Shown here: in pieces, positions 1 through 6,091 of the stretch
Layout: each line of letters opens with the position of its first letter
Position numbering within the stretch: the stretch's first letter is position 1
From: an uncultured Acetatifactor sp.
GTDB taxonomy: Bacteria > Bacillota > Clostridia > Lachnospirales > Lachnospiraceae
NCBI GenBank assembly: GCA_910587755.1
Contig: CAJUNZ010000119.1
Coordinates: 1-7,223, forward strand
Length of the DNA: 7,223 nt
Direction of reading: 5' to 3'
Translations under genes and position numbers: made by a program
Notes under the pieces: model-generated
The model's input: the letters and a program-made list of their open reading frames with translations, nothing else
Told to the model about the DNA's origin: nothing
The model's database searches: none

Positions 1-46
1 ACCACCGAGATCTACACTCTTTCCCTACACGACGCTCTTCCGATCT
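1..46 (+). other. Illumina TruSeq P5/universal adapter remnant (not genomic)
   Basis: These bases match, from memory of the oligonucleotide, the 3' 46 nt of the 58-nt TruSeq universal adapter. They begin in the flow-cell P5 part (ACCACCGAGATCTACAC) and end in the read-1 primer end (GCTCTTCCGATCT). Only the first 12 nt of the adapter are missing, as expected when untrimmed read ends are assembled. The genomic insert starts at 47. The adapter contains no stop codon in the frame of the following gene, so gene callers can extend that protein into it with a false N-terminus. It also marks this position as a contig end. Confidence 0.97.
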
Positions 47-2119
47 TCCGAGTGCTATCCCGCAAAGCTGGCCCACGGGCATGTGAGCTGGCTCATAAAG
101 CAGAACGTGGGCTTTGTCTTCTATCCTGCCCTGTTCTATGAGCGGGATGAGGTGGAGGGCGCCAACAATCACTACAACTGCCCCATTGTCACCTCCTACT
201 CTGAGAACATTAAGAACAATATGGAGGAATTTGCTAGCGGCCAGGCCAGACTGCGCAATCCCTTCATGTCCTTTAAAAGCCTTGACACCGTCACCCAGGC
301 CCTGCTGAAGGAATTCCAGGAGCTGCCTGGGGAGCAAGTGCGGGCAGCGGCGGCGGCAGGCTGGGAGGAGCTTGCCAGAGCCAGGGACGACGTGCGCAAA
401 AAGGGCGAGGAAGTTATTGCCTGGCTGAAAGAGACCGGCAGACGGGGCATTGTCCTGGCAGGCAGGCCTTACCATGTGGATCCGGAGATCAACCACGGCC
501 TGCCGGAGCTGATCACCTCCTTCGACATAGCCGTGCTCACGGAGGACTCGGTCTCCCACCTGGCCTGTCCGGAGAGGCCCCTGGTGGTGTCCGATCAGTG
601 GATGTACCACTCCCGCCTCTACGCGGCCGCAAGCTATGTAAAAACCACGGAAAACCTGGACCTGATCCAGCTGAATTCCTTCGGCTGCGGCCTGGACGCC
701 GTCACCACGGACCAGGTCAACGATATTCTGTCCGGTTCGGGCAAAATTTATACCTGCCTGAAGATCGACGAAGTCAACAACCTGGGAGCAGCCAGGATCC
801 GCATCCGCTCCCTGCTGTCGGCCCTGCAGGTGCGGGAAAAACGCCACAAGGAGAGAGTCCTGCACTCCTCCGCCATTCAAAAGGTGCCCTTCACCGAGGA
901 AATGCGGAAAAATTATACCATTATATGCCCCCAGATGTCCCCCATTCACTTTGAGATTATGGAGCCCGCCTTCCGGTCCTGCGGCTATAATTTCGTAGTT
1001 CTTGACAATGACAACCGGCACTCTGTGGACGTGGGGCTGAAGTATGTCAACAATGACGCCTGCTATCCCTCCCTTCTGGTGGTAGGACAGATTATGGAGG
1101 CGCTGCTGTCAGGCCGGTATGACCTGGACAAAACCGCCATCGTCATGTCCCAGACCGGGGGCGGCTGCCGGGCCACCAACTATGTGGGATTTATCCGGAG
1201 GGCCCTGAAAAAGGCCGGCATGGAGCAGATTCCTGTAATCTCCCTGAACCTGGCAGGCATAGAGAGCAATCCCGGTTTCCACATCAACACAGACATGTTG
1301 GTCCGGATCGCCATGGCCGCCCAGTTCGGAGATATCTTTATGCGCTGTGTCTACAGAATGCGCCCTTATGAGACCGTCCCCGGCAGTGTGGATGAACTGC
1401 ACAGAAAATGGCTTGAGACCGTGAAAAAATTCGTCTCCGCAAAACATGTGAGGTTCTTCAAGTTCAAGCGGCTGTGCCGTGAGATTATCCGGGACTTCGA
1501 CAGAGTGCCCCTGCGGGATATCCAAAAGCCCCGGGTAGGGGTGGTGGGGGAGATTCTGGTGAAATTCTCTCCCGCCGGAAACAATCATCTGGTGGAGCTG
1601 CTGGAGGCGGAGGGAGCCGAGGCCGTGGTGCCCGACCTGATGGACTTTATGCTCTACTGTTTCTACAACCAGATCTACAAGGCGGAAAATCTGGGCACAA
1701 GCAAAAAGGCCGCCAGGATCTCCGCCCTGGGAATCTGGGCCATAGAACACCTGCTGCGGGGAGCCGCCACAAAGGAGTTTAAGCGCTCCAGGCACTTTAC
1801 ACCGCCCACCCCCATCCGGGAGATCGTCTCCTTCGCGGAGCCCATTGTCTCCATCGGAAATCAGACAGGGGAGGGATGGTTCCTCACAGGGGAAATGGTG
1901 GAGCTGATCCATGACGACGTGCCCAATATTGTCTGCGCACAGCCCTTCGGATGCCTGCCCAACCATGTGGTGGGCAAGGGCGTGGTAAAAGCTCTGCGGA
2001 AGTCCTACCCCCAGTCCAACATTGTGGCCATCGACTATGATCCCGGCGCCAGCGAGGTAAACCAGCTCAACCGGATCAAGCTGATGCTGTCCACAGCCCA
2101 GAGGAATCTGGGTAAATAA
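47..2119 (+). CDS. 2-hydroxyacyl-CoA dehydratase activase-related protein, C-terminal half (5' truncated)
   Basis: This is the C-terminal ~690 residues of a large clostridial protein related to the ATP-dependent activator and the iron-sulfur dehydratase subunits of 2-hydroxyacyl-CoA dehydratases. Family members are commonly about 1400 residues: two BadF/BcrA/HgdC-type ATPase domains, then DUF2229, then a dehydratase-like region. The ATPase half is absent because the contig starts here. The frame is open from base 47 and begins with the family motif CYPAKLAHGH (from 53). The GTG at 83 lies inside this motif and is not the true start. Later signatures are CPIVTSY (~179), GRPYHVDPEINHG (~463), NNDACYPS (Cys codon 1061), QTGGGCRATNY (Cys 1166) and CAQPFGCLPNHVVGKG (Cys 1934 and 1952); the protein ends shortly after DYDPGASEVNQLNRI. 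The conserved cysteines are plausible Fe-S ligands by analogy with the dehydratase and double-cubane cluster proteins. It probably acts in cytoplasmic, ATP-driven low-potential electron transfer, but the substrate of this fused family is not established. It ends in TAA. Confidence 0.88.
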   Translation, partial: SECYPAKLAHGHVSWLIKQNVGFVFYPALFYERDEVEGANNHYNCPIVTSYSENIKNNMEEFASGQARLRNPFMSFKSLDTVTQALLKEFQELPGEQVRAAAAAGWEELARARDDVRKKGEEVIAWLKETGRRGIVLAGRPYHVDPEINHGLPELITSFDIAVLTEDSVSHLACPERPLVVSDQWMYHSRLYAAASYVKTTENLDLIQLNSFGCGLDAVTTDQVNDILSGSGKIYTCLKIDEVNNLGAARIRIRSLLSALQVREKRHKERVLHSSAIQKVPFTEEMRKNYTIICPQMSPIHFEIMEPAFRSCGYNFVVLDNDNRHSVDVGLKYVNNDACYPSLLVVGQIMEALLSGRYDLDKTAIVMSQTGGGCRATNYVGFIRRALKKAGMEQIPVISLNLAGIESNPGFHINTDMLVRIAMAAQFGDIFMRCVYRMRPYETVPGSVDELHRKWLETVKKFVSAKHVRFFKFKRLCREIIRDFDRVPLRDIQKPRVGVVGEILVKFSPAGNNHLVELLEAEGAEAVVPDLMDFMLYCFYNQIYKAENLGTSKKAARISALGIWAIEHLLRGAATKEFKRSRHFTPPTPIREIVSFAEPIVSIGNQTGEGWFLTGEMVELIHDDVPNIVCAQPFGCLPNHVVGKGVVKALRKSYPQSNIVAIDYDPGASEVNQLNRIKLMLSTAQRNLGK

Positions 2120-2156
2120 CCCTCTGTATGCACCTTAAGATATTCCGACTATGACA

Positions 2157-2189
2157 AAGACCGGGAATGCGAAAAGCATTCCCGGTCTT
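2157..2189 (+). terminator. Intrinsic terminator hairpin between convergent genes
   Basis: A perfect 14-bp inverted repeat (AAGACCGGGAATGC at 2157-2170 and its complement at 2176-2189) encloses a 5-nt GAAAA loop. It starts 37 nt after the stop codon of the upstream plus-strand gene. The plus-sense tail (2190-2203) is pyrimidine-rich with 8 T in 14 bases, a fair though interrupted U-tract. In the minus sense the stem starts 12 nt after the stop of the coiled-coil gene, but only a short TTT run follows. It is therefore best read as the plus-strand terminator and may also serve the convergent transcript, at least as a 3'-end stabilising hairpin. Confidence 0.85.
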
Positions 2190-2201
2190 CCTGTCTCTTT
2201 C

Positions 2202-2441
2202 TTAAGAAGCAGCTTCCTCCCGGTTCTCCAGATACTGCTGCAGAACGGCGGCCACTTCCTCCGGCTCCAGTCCCGACTCTGCAATAATGTCGCTGACCAC
2301 TTCCAGTTCCTTCCTCTTTTTTTCCTGGCACAGCTCCTCCAGTTCCCGCTTCTCCGACTCCAGACGGGTTGTCAGTGCCTCTATGAGCTCCTCCTTTGCG
2401 GCGATCTTCTCCTCAATGCTCTTGCGCTGCCCTCTTGCCAT
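2202..2441 (-). CDS. Small charged coiled-coil protein, 79 residues, function unknown
   Basis: I do not recognise a characterised family. The start at 2441 (MARGQRKSIEEK) is chosen because an AAAGGAG motif sits 7 nt upstream (2449-2455). A longer frame from an ATG at 2516 has no ribosome binding site and overlaps the predicted -10 box. Residues ~8-48 are rich in Glu, Lys and Leu and look like one long amphipathic coiled-coil helix. A basic KKRK cluster follows, then a helical tail with the pattern SGLEPEEVAAVLQQY (56-70). No signal peptide, membrane segment or catalytic motif is seen. The layout of coiled coil plus short 'GLxPEE' helical tail loosely resembles DUF4315-type small proteins of clostridial mobile elements and the oligomerising halves of small nucleoid proteins. 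Both are weak resemblances by eye. It follows the helicase gene on the same strand after 128 nt. Confidence 0.7.
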   Translation of the reverse strand: MARGQRKSIEEKIAAKEELIEALTTRLESEKRELEELCQEKKRKELEVVSDIIAESGLEPEEVAAVLQQYLENREEAAS

Positions 2442-2448
2442 AAACCTT

Positions 2449-2455
2449 CTCCTTT
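2449..2455 (-). promoter_or_regulatory. Strong ribosome binding site of the coiled-coil gene
   Basis: On the minus strand AAAGGAG is followed by the 7-nt spacer AAGGTTT and then ATG at 2441. This is near-ideal Shine-Dalgarno spacing. It decides the start in favour of the 79-residue form over the 104-residue form. Confidence 0.85.
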
Positions 2456-2479
2456 CACCGGACTGCTCCCAATCCTTTT

Positions 2480-2491
2480 TATACAAGTATA
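2480..2491. repeat. 12-bp inverted repeat TATAC-AA-GTATA in the leader
   Basis: The arms TATAC and GTATA flank a central AA. The repeat lies about 10-20 nt downstream of the predicted transcription start of the coiled-coil gene and about 25 nt upstream of its ribosome binding site. That is a reasonable place for a small operator, but so short an AT-only palindrome can arise by chance. Confidence 0.3.
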
Positions 2492-2507
2492 TGGACAAGA
2501 TGGGTAA

Positions 2508-2536
2508 AATATACATGTTCAGGTACTTTTTTCCAA
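2508..2536 (-). promoter_or_regulatory. Candidate sigma-A promoter for the coiled-coil gene
   Basis: On the minus strand a TTGGAA -35 box (2536-2531) and a TATATT -10 box (2513-2508) are separated by exactly 17 nt in an AT-rich stretch, just downstream of the helicase stop codon. Transcription would start near 2500, giving a leader of about 60 nt before the ATG at 2441. Both boxes match the TTGACA/TATAAT consensus at 4 to 5 of 6 positions. No convincing terminator separates this gene from the helicase gene, so readthrough expression is also possible. Confidence 0.5.
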
Positions 2537-2569
2537 AAAATTAAACTCACTGCGAACCCATACGCCATT

Positions 2570-5500
2570 TTATGACAAGAGGGACATGAAATCTTCCTTG
2601 CTCATGGAGCCCAGCTGGCCTCCATCCCCCTGGATCACCTGATCCGAAAGAGCTCTCTTGGTCTCCTGGAGCTTCTGGATCTTCTCCTCGATGGTGCCCT
2701 TGGCGATAAGCTTGTAGACCACCACCACCTTGGTCTGGCCAATGCGGTGGGTCCGGTCCGTGGCCTGGTTCTGCACTGCCAGGTTCCACCAGGGATCATA
2801 GTGGATCACCACATCCGCCCCTGTCAGGTTCAGCCCCACGCCCCCTGCCTTCAGAGAGATCAGAAATACTTTCGTGTCATCCTGGTTGAAAGCCTTCACA
2901 AGCTGCAGCCTCTTCTCCTTGGGCGTGGACCCAGTGATGGTGTAGTAACTGATCTTTTCCTCCTTGAGGCGCCCGCCGATAATCTCCAGCATGGAAGTAA
3001 ACTGGGAGAAAAGCAGGATCTTGTGCCCGCCCTCCACGGCGTTGCGCAGCAGTTCCAGACAACCCTCCAGTTTGGCGGAACTTCCTTTGTAATTCTCAAA
3101 ACACAGCCCTGGATCGCAGCAGATCTGCCGCAGTTTCATCAGCTCTGCCAGAATCTGAATCTTGTTTTTCTGGAATTCCTGGGCGTCCTGCATCGCAAGC
3201 TGCTGCCTCATATGCACCACCTGGGCATCATAGAGCTGCTGCTGCTCTTTTTCAAACTTTACTATCCGATTCTCCTCCAGCTTCTCCGGAAGGTCTTTCA
3301 GCACATTGCCCTTCAGCCTGCGCAGAATAAAAGGCCCCGTCATTCTCTGAAGGCGCTCCATGGCCCCCTGGTCCTCACTCTTGACAATGGGAGCTTCAAA
3401 ATCATTCCGGAACACATCATACCCATACAGATACCCAGGGATCAGATAGTCAAAAATACTCCAGAGCTCGCTGAGACGATTTTCAATGGGAGTCCCTGTA
3501 AGAGCGTACCTGGTGCGGCTTTTGACAGCCTTCACCGCCTTGGCCGCCGCCGTGGTATGGTTCTTGATATACTGGGCCTCGTCAATGATCTGATAGTAAA
3601 ATTCCTTATCTTCATAGTGCTCAATATCCCGTTTTAAAAGGTCGTAGGAAGTAACCACCACGTCATACTCTGCATAGTGCTGCAGTCTCAGCTTTCTCTC
3701 TTCCTGGTTCCCGGTGATAAAACAGCTGGACAACTCCGGCGTATAGCGCTTCAGTTCCTCCCCCCAGTTGTAAACCAGGGAGGCCGGAGCCACCACCAGG
3801 GAAGTACCTTTCTTTCCCTCCTGCTTTGCAGCCAGAAGCACCGCCAGAACCTGGAGCGTCTTGCCCAGCCCCATATCGTCTGCCAGAATCCCTCCCAGAT
3901 GATAGGACTCCAGGGTGCGCAGCCAGCGGTATCCGTTCCTCTGATACCCCCTCATAGTGCCCGCCAGAGAGGCCGGTTCCTCGAAATCTGCGTCGTTGAC
4001 GGTCTTGAAGCTCTTCACCATCTCCCGGAAATAGCTGTCCCTGCTGCTGTAGATCTCCTCGTTTTTCTCCAGAAGCTTGTCCAGATACAGAGCCCGGTAC
4101 ATGGGAAGCTTCACATTCCCCTTTAAAAGTTCTTTGGGGGACATCCGCAGAGCCTCCATCATCTCCGCCAGGGACTGAAGGGAACTCTCCTCCTCCAGAT
4201 TCAGAAAATCTCCGTTTTTCAGGCGGTGGTATTTTTTCTTCTGACGGTAACTCTTCAGGATATCCAGAAGTTCCTGGTGGGGCACATCCTCTGTGGCAAT
4301 ATTCAGATTCAGCAGATCCCTGGAGACCGATATCCCCACGGACACCTTGACCCTTCGGCCGATGTTCAGATTGGAAAATCTCCTGGTACACTGGACTTCT
4401 CCCAGACTCAGAAGGGTCTCCACTCCCTTTTCCAGCACCTGGTACATCAGTTCCTGGTCCCCATTGCAGTGCATTTCCTTTTTCGCGTCATCCCAGTAAG
4501 GGAACCACTGCCGCACCAGAAAAAGAACCTCCTCCTCCCTCTGGATCTCCCGGAAAGGCTCCAGGGGCGCCTGAGCCTCTTCCTCTGCATCCTGTAGAGG
4601 AATCTCTCTCTCCCCGTATCTGGCCCCCACTCTGCAGCTCATATTGTTCTCCTGGGCATCCAGATAAAAGACAAATTCTGCCTGGGGCGGGAGATACGCG
4701 GCGATCTTCTGAGCATTTTCCTCCATGATCTCCACGGCTCCCTCCAGCTGCGGCAGCATGGAATGGTAAAAATCCGCCAGGCTGTTTCTGCCCACCTGAA
4801 AATCCACTTCCCCGTTGCTGCTGAAATCCGCAAGCCTGCGTATCTTTCTGAGGAAATCTTCCTCCATCCTGCAGAAGAACGCCTCGTCCATATAGTAGGC
4901 AGTTCTTACTCCATAGTATAAATAGGGCATGCGGCAGTGTACCTCCACACCGTGGAAGGTTCTGATGCTGCCCAGACTGTTCTCCCGGATTGTCATGGTG
5001 ATACTGGGGTTGGAGTTCCTGGTGCACAGAAAGGTTTTCTTCTTTTCCTGGCTGTTCTTGTCCTCAAACTCCATGCTGTCCTCCCCCCACAGCTGGTACA
5101 GCTCATCCAGCCTCCAGCCGTAGAGGGCAAGTTCCCCTGTCTTTGACACCGCCCTTTTGGAGTATGATCCGCTCTCCTGAAGCCTTCTCTCAAAAGCCTG
5201 CTCCTCTTTGGCGATCCTGCCGATAAAGTCGATCCACTCCCTGGAACGAGGCGTGAAATTTCCCAGGTGATGATTGAGCTTGGTACTGGAACCGTAGGAA
5301 ACTGTCCTGGACTCCTGCACATTATGGTAGAATTCAAACAAGTCTTTCACAACGAACATTTTCCGCTCTCCCACCCGGAAGGAAACGTACAGTTCTCTGT
5401 TCCTCAGCGTTATCCTGGGCGCCAGGGTCAGGCTCTCCGCCCTTCCTATGGTGTCCGAGACCACGGTGTTGGCCCGCTGTTCCGAGAATGCAGACAGAAG

Positions 5501-6022
5501 GTACTGGGCCCGTGCATCGGTGGCGTCTCCCAGGTTCCTGTCCTTCAGATCCTGGTCCACCAGGGTCAAAAAAGCTCCCAGGTATGCACAGTATTCTGAC
5601 CTATAGTAAATTGAGTAATAATGCTTCCTGCACTGGGAGCACTGGCACTCTGCAAAGAGGACTTTCTCCCTGGTGAAGACCATGTGGAGGGGAAAGGTCA
5701 GCTTTCCCTCCCTGCCCTCTCCAAAGGCCTCCCCCACTGTCTCCATCCTGCCTTCCATGTATCCGCTCTCCACCTCCCGCAGGATTACATTCTGATCCCG
5801 CAGAACAGTCGCCACCTTCCTCTGGACTGCCGAGGTAAGCCGCATACTCCGCCCTATGGCCTGGCAGTCAAAATACTGGTATCTGGCAAGTTCTTCATAT
5901 ACTTCCAGGCCGCGCTGCCCTGTCTCCTCCCCTTCTTCCTCCCGCCGGTTCAGGACAACATACTCCGACAGTTCTCCTTCCCCGGATATCAGCTGTTCTT
6001 CTCTTGTATCCTTCTCATCCAT
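2570..6022 (-). CDS. SNF2-family DNA helicase/translocase with SWIM-like and SNF2-associated domains
   Basis: This is a complete 1150-residue SWI2/SNF2-type ATPase, expected to be a cytoplasmic ATP-driven double-stranded DNA translocase. Its cellular role in Firmicutes is poorly defined. The charged N-terminus leads to a SWIM-like cysteine cluster (C126-x-C128, C131, C145) in which the usual final His is Tyr147. The middle region (roughly 300-690) is consistent with the bacterial SNF2-associated domain, including YRQKKKYHRLKNGDFLNLE from residue 592. The core follows: Walker A GILADDMGLGKT (711-722, Lys721), motif Ia VVAPASLVYNW, Walker B DEAQ (814-817), motif III LTGTPIENRLSELWS, motif IV ILLFSQF, motif V SLKAGGVGLNLTGAD and motif VI QATDRTHRIGQ (Arg1090 and Arg1093). 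All catalytic motifs appear intact. The length suits SWIM-bearing Firmicutes homologues. ATG at 6022 is the only usual start codon between the upstream in-frame TGA and the first domain. The ribosome binding site is spaced loosely. It lies 52 nt downstream of the chemoreceptor gene, so the two may be co-transcribed. Confidence 0.93.
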   Translation of the reverse strand: MDEKDTREEQLISGEGELSEYVVLNRREEEGEETGQRGLEVYEELARYQYFDCQAIGRSMRLTSAVQRKVATVLRDQNVILREVESGYMEGRMETVGEAFGEGREGKLTFPLHMVFTREKVLFAECQCSQCRKHYYSIYYRSEYCAYLGAFLTLVDQDLKDRNLGDATDARAQYLLSAFSEQRANTVVSDTIGRAESLTLAPRITLRNRELYVSFRVGERKMFVVKDLFEFYHNVQESRTVSYGSSTKLNHHLGNFTPRSREWIDFIGRIAKEEQAFERRLQESGSYSKRAVSKTGELALYGWRLDELYQLWGEDSMEFEDKNSQEKKKTFLCTRNSNPSITMTIRENSLGSIRTFHGVEVHCRMPYLYYGVRTAYYMDEAFFCRMEEDFLRKIRRLADFSSNGEVDFQVGRNSLADFYHSMLPQLEGAVEIMEENAQKIAAYLPPQAEFVFYLDAQENNMSCRVGARYGEREIPLQDAEEEAQAPLEPFREIQREEEVLFLVRQWFPYWDDAKKEMHCNGDQELMYQVLEKGVETLLSLGEVQCTRRFSNLNIGRRVKVSVGISVSRDLLNLNIATEDVPHQELLDILKSYRQKKKYHRLKNGDFLNLEEESSLQSLAEMMEALRMSPKELLKGNVKLPMYRALYLDKLLEKNEEIYSSRDSYFREMVKSFKTVNDADFEEPASLAGTMRGYQRNGYRWLRTLESYHLGGILADDMGLGKTLQVLAVLLAAKQEGKKGTSLVVAPASLVYNWGEELKRYTPELSSCFITGNQEERKLRLQHYAEYDVVVTSYDLLKRDIEHYEDKEFYYQIIDEAQYIKNHTTAAAKAVKAVKSRTRYALTGTPIENRLSELWSIFDYLIPGYLYGYDVFRNDFEAPIVKSEDQGAMERLQRMTGPFILRRLKGNVLKDLPEKLEENRIVKFEKEQQQLYDAQVVHMRQQLAMQDAQEFQKNKIQILAELMKLRQICCDPGLCFENYKGSSAKLEGCLELLRNAVEGGHKILLFSQFTSMLEIIGGRLKEEKISYYTITGSTPKEKRLQLVKAFNQDDTKVFLISLKAGGVGLNLTGADVVIHYDPWWNLAVQNQATDRTHRIGQTKVVVVYKLIAKGTIEEKIQKLQETKRALSDQVIQGDGGQLGSMSKEDFMSLLS

Positions 6023-6035
6023 TCTGTCTAACTTT

Positions 6036-6045
6036 CCCTCACCTT
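6036..6045 (-). promoter_or_regulatory. Probable ribosome binding site of the helicase gene, long spacing
   Basis: On the minus strand the purine run AAGGTGAGGG ends 13 nt before the ATG at 6022. This is longer than the usual 5-9 nt. No better Shine-Dalgarno or alternative start codon is seen nearby, so initiation may be weak or coupled to translation of the upstream chemoreceptor gene. Confidence 0.45.
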
Positions 6046-6091
6046 CCGTTTCTGAACCAGCCTGCTCTGTGCCTTTACCTTCTGTTTCTGA
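6036..6091 (-). repeat. 20-bp imperfect direct repeat across the chemoreceptor stop and helicase leader
   Basis: Copy 1 (6072-6091) and copy 2 (6036-6055) match at 17 of 20 positions and are offset by 36 bp. On the minus strand they read TCAGAAACAGAAGGTAAAGG and TCAGAAACGGAAGGTGAGGG. Copy 1 contains the last chemoreceptor codons and its TAA stop; copy 2 is intergenic and supplies the AAGGTGAGGG purine run that probably serves as the helicase Shine-Dalgarno. The 36-bp offset is a whole number of codons. It looks like a small local duplication. Confidence 0.6.

Noticed and set aside
83..85. GTG as the true start of the dehydratase/activase-related gene
   Set aside because: The same frame upstream encodes the conserved CYPAKLAHGH motif, no ribosome binding site precedes the GTG, and the family is about twice this length. 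The gene is truncated by the contig end.
1109..1966. 285-codon minus-strand open frame
   Set aside because: It is antisense to the well-supported activase-related gene. Its translation is a low-complexity, Gly/His-rich mix without recognisable motifs, as expected of a shadow frame in GC-rich coding DNA.
2442..2516. N-terminal extension of the coiled-coil protein starting at ATG 2516
   Set aside because: It has no Shine-Dalgarno sequence and overlaps the predicted -10 box, whereas the ATG at 2441 has an ideal one.
2521..2569. Intrinsic terminator directly after the helicase stop codon
   Set aside because: A T-rich run is present but no stable GC-rich stem precedes it, only a 3-bp GCG/CGC pairing.
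2747..3637. 296-codon plus-strand open frame
   Set aside because: It lies antisense to the helicase catalytic core, whose motifs are fully conserved on the other strand. Its own translation shows no family motif.
3663..4391. 242-codon minus-strand open frame in a second frame of the helicase gene
   Set aside because: It overlaps the helicase coding sequence in another frame and has a Gly/Arg/Ser-rich composition typical of out-of-frame translation. No frameshift is needed to explain the helicase.
2202..6022. SNF2 helicase plus small protein as an anti-phage defence system (DISARM-like)
   Set aside because: SNF2 proteins occur in DISARM, but no methyltransferase, DUF1998 protein, phospholipase D protein or other partner is present. 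SWIM/SNF2-associated helicases of this type are widespread in Firmicutes outside defence loci.
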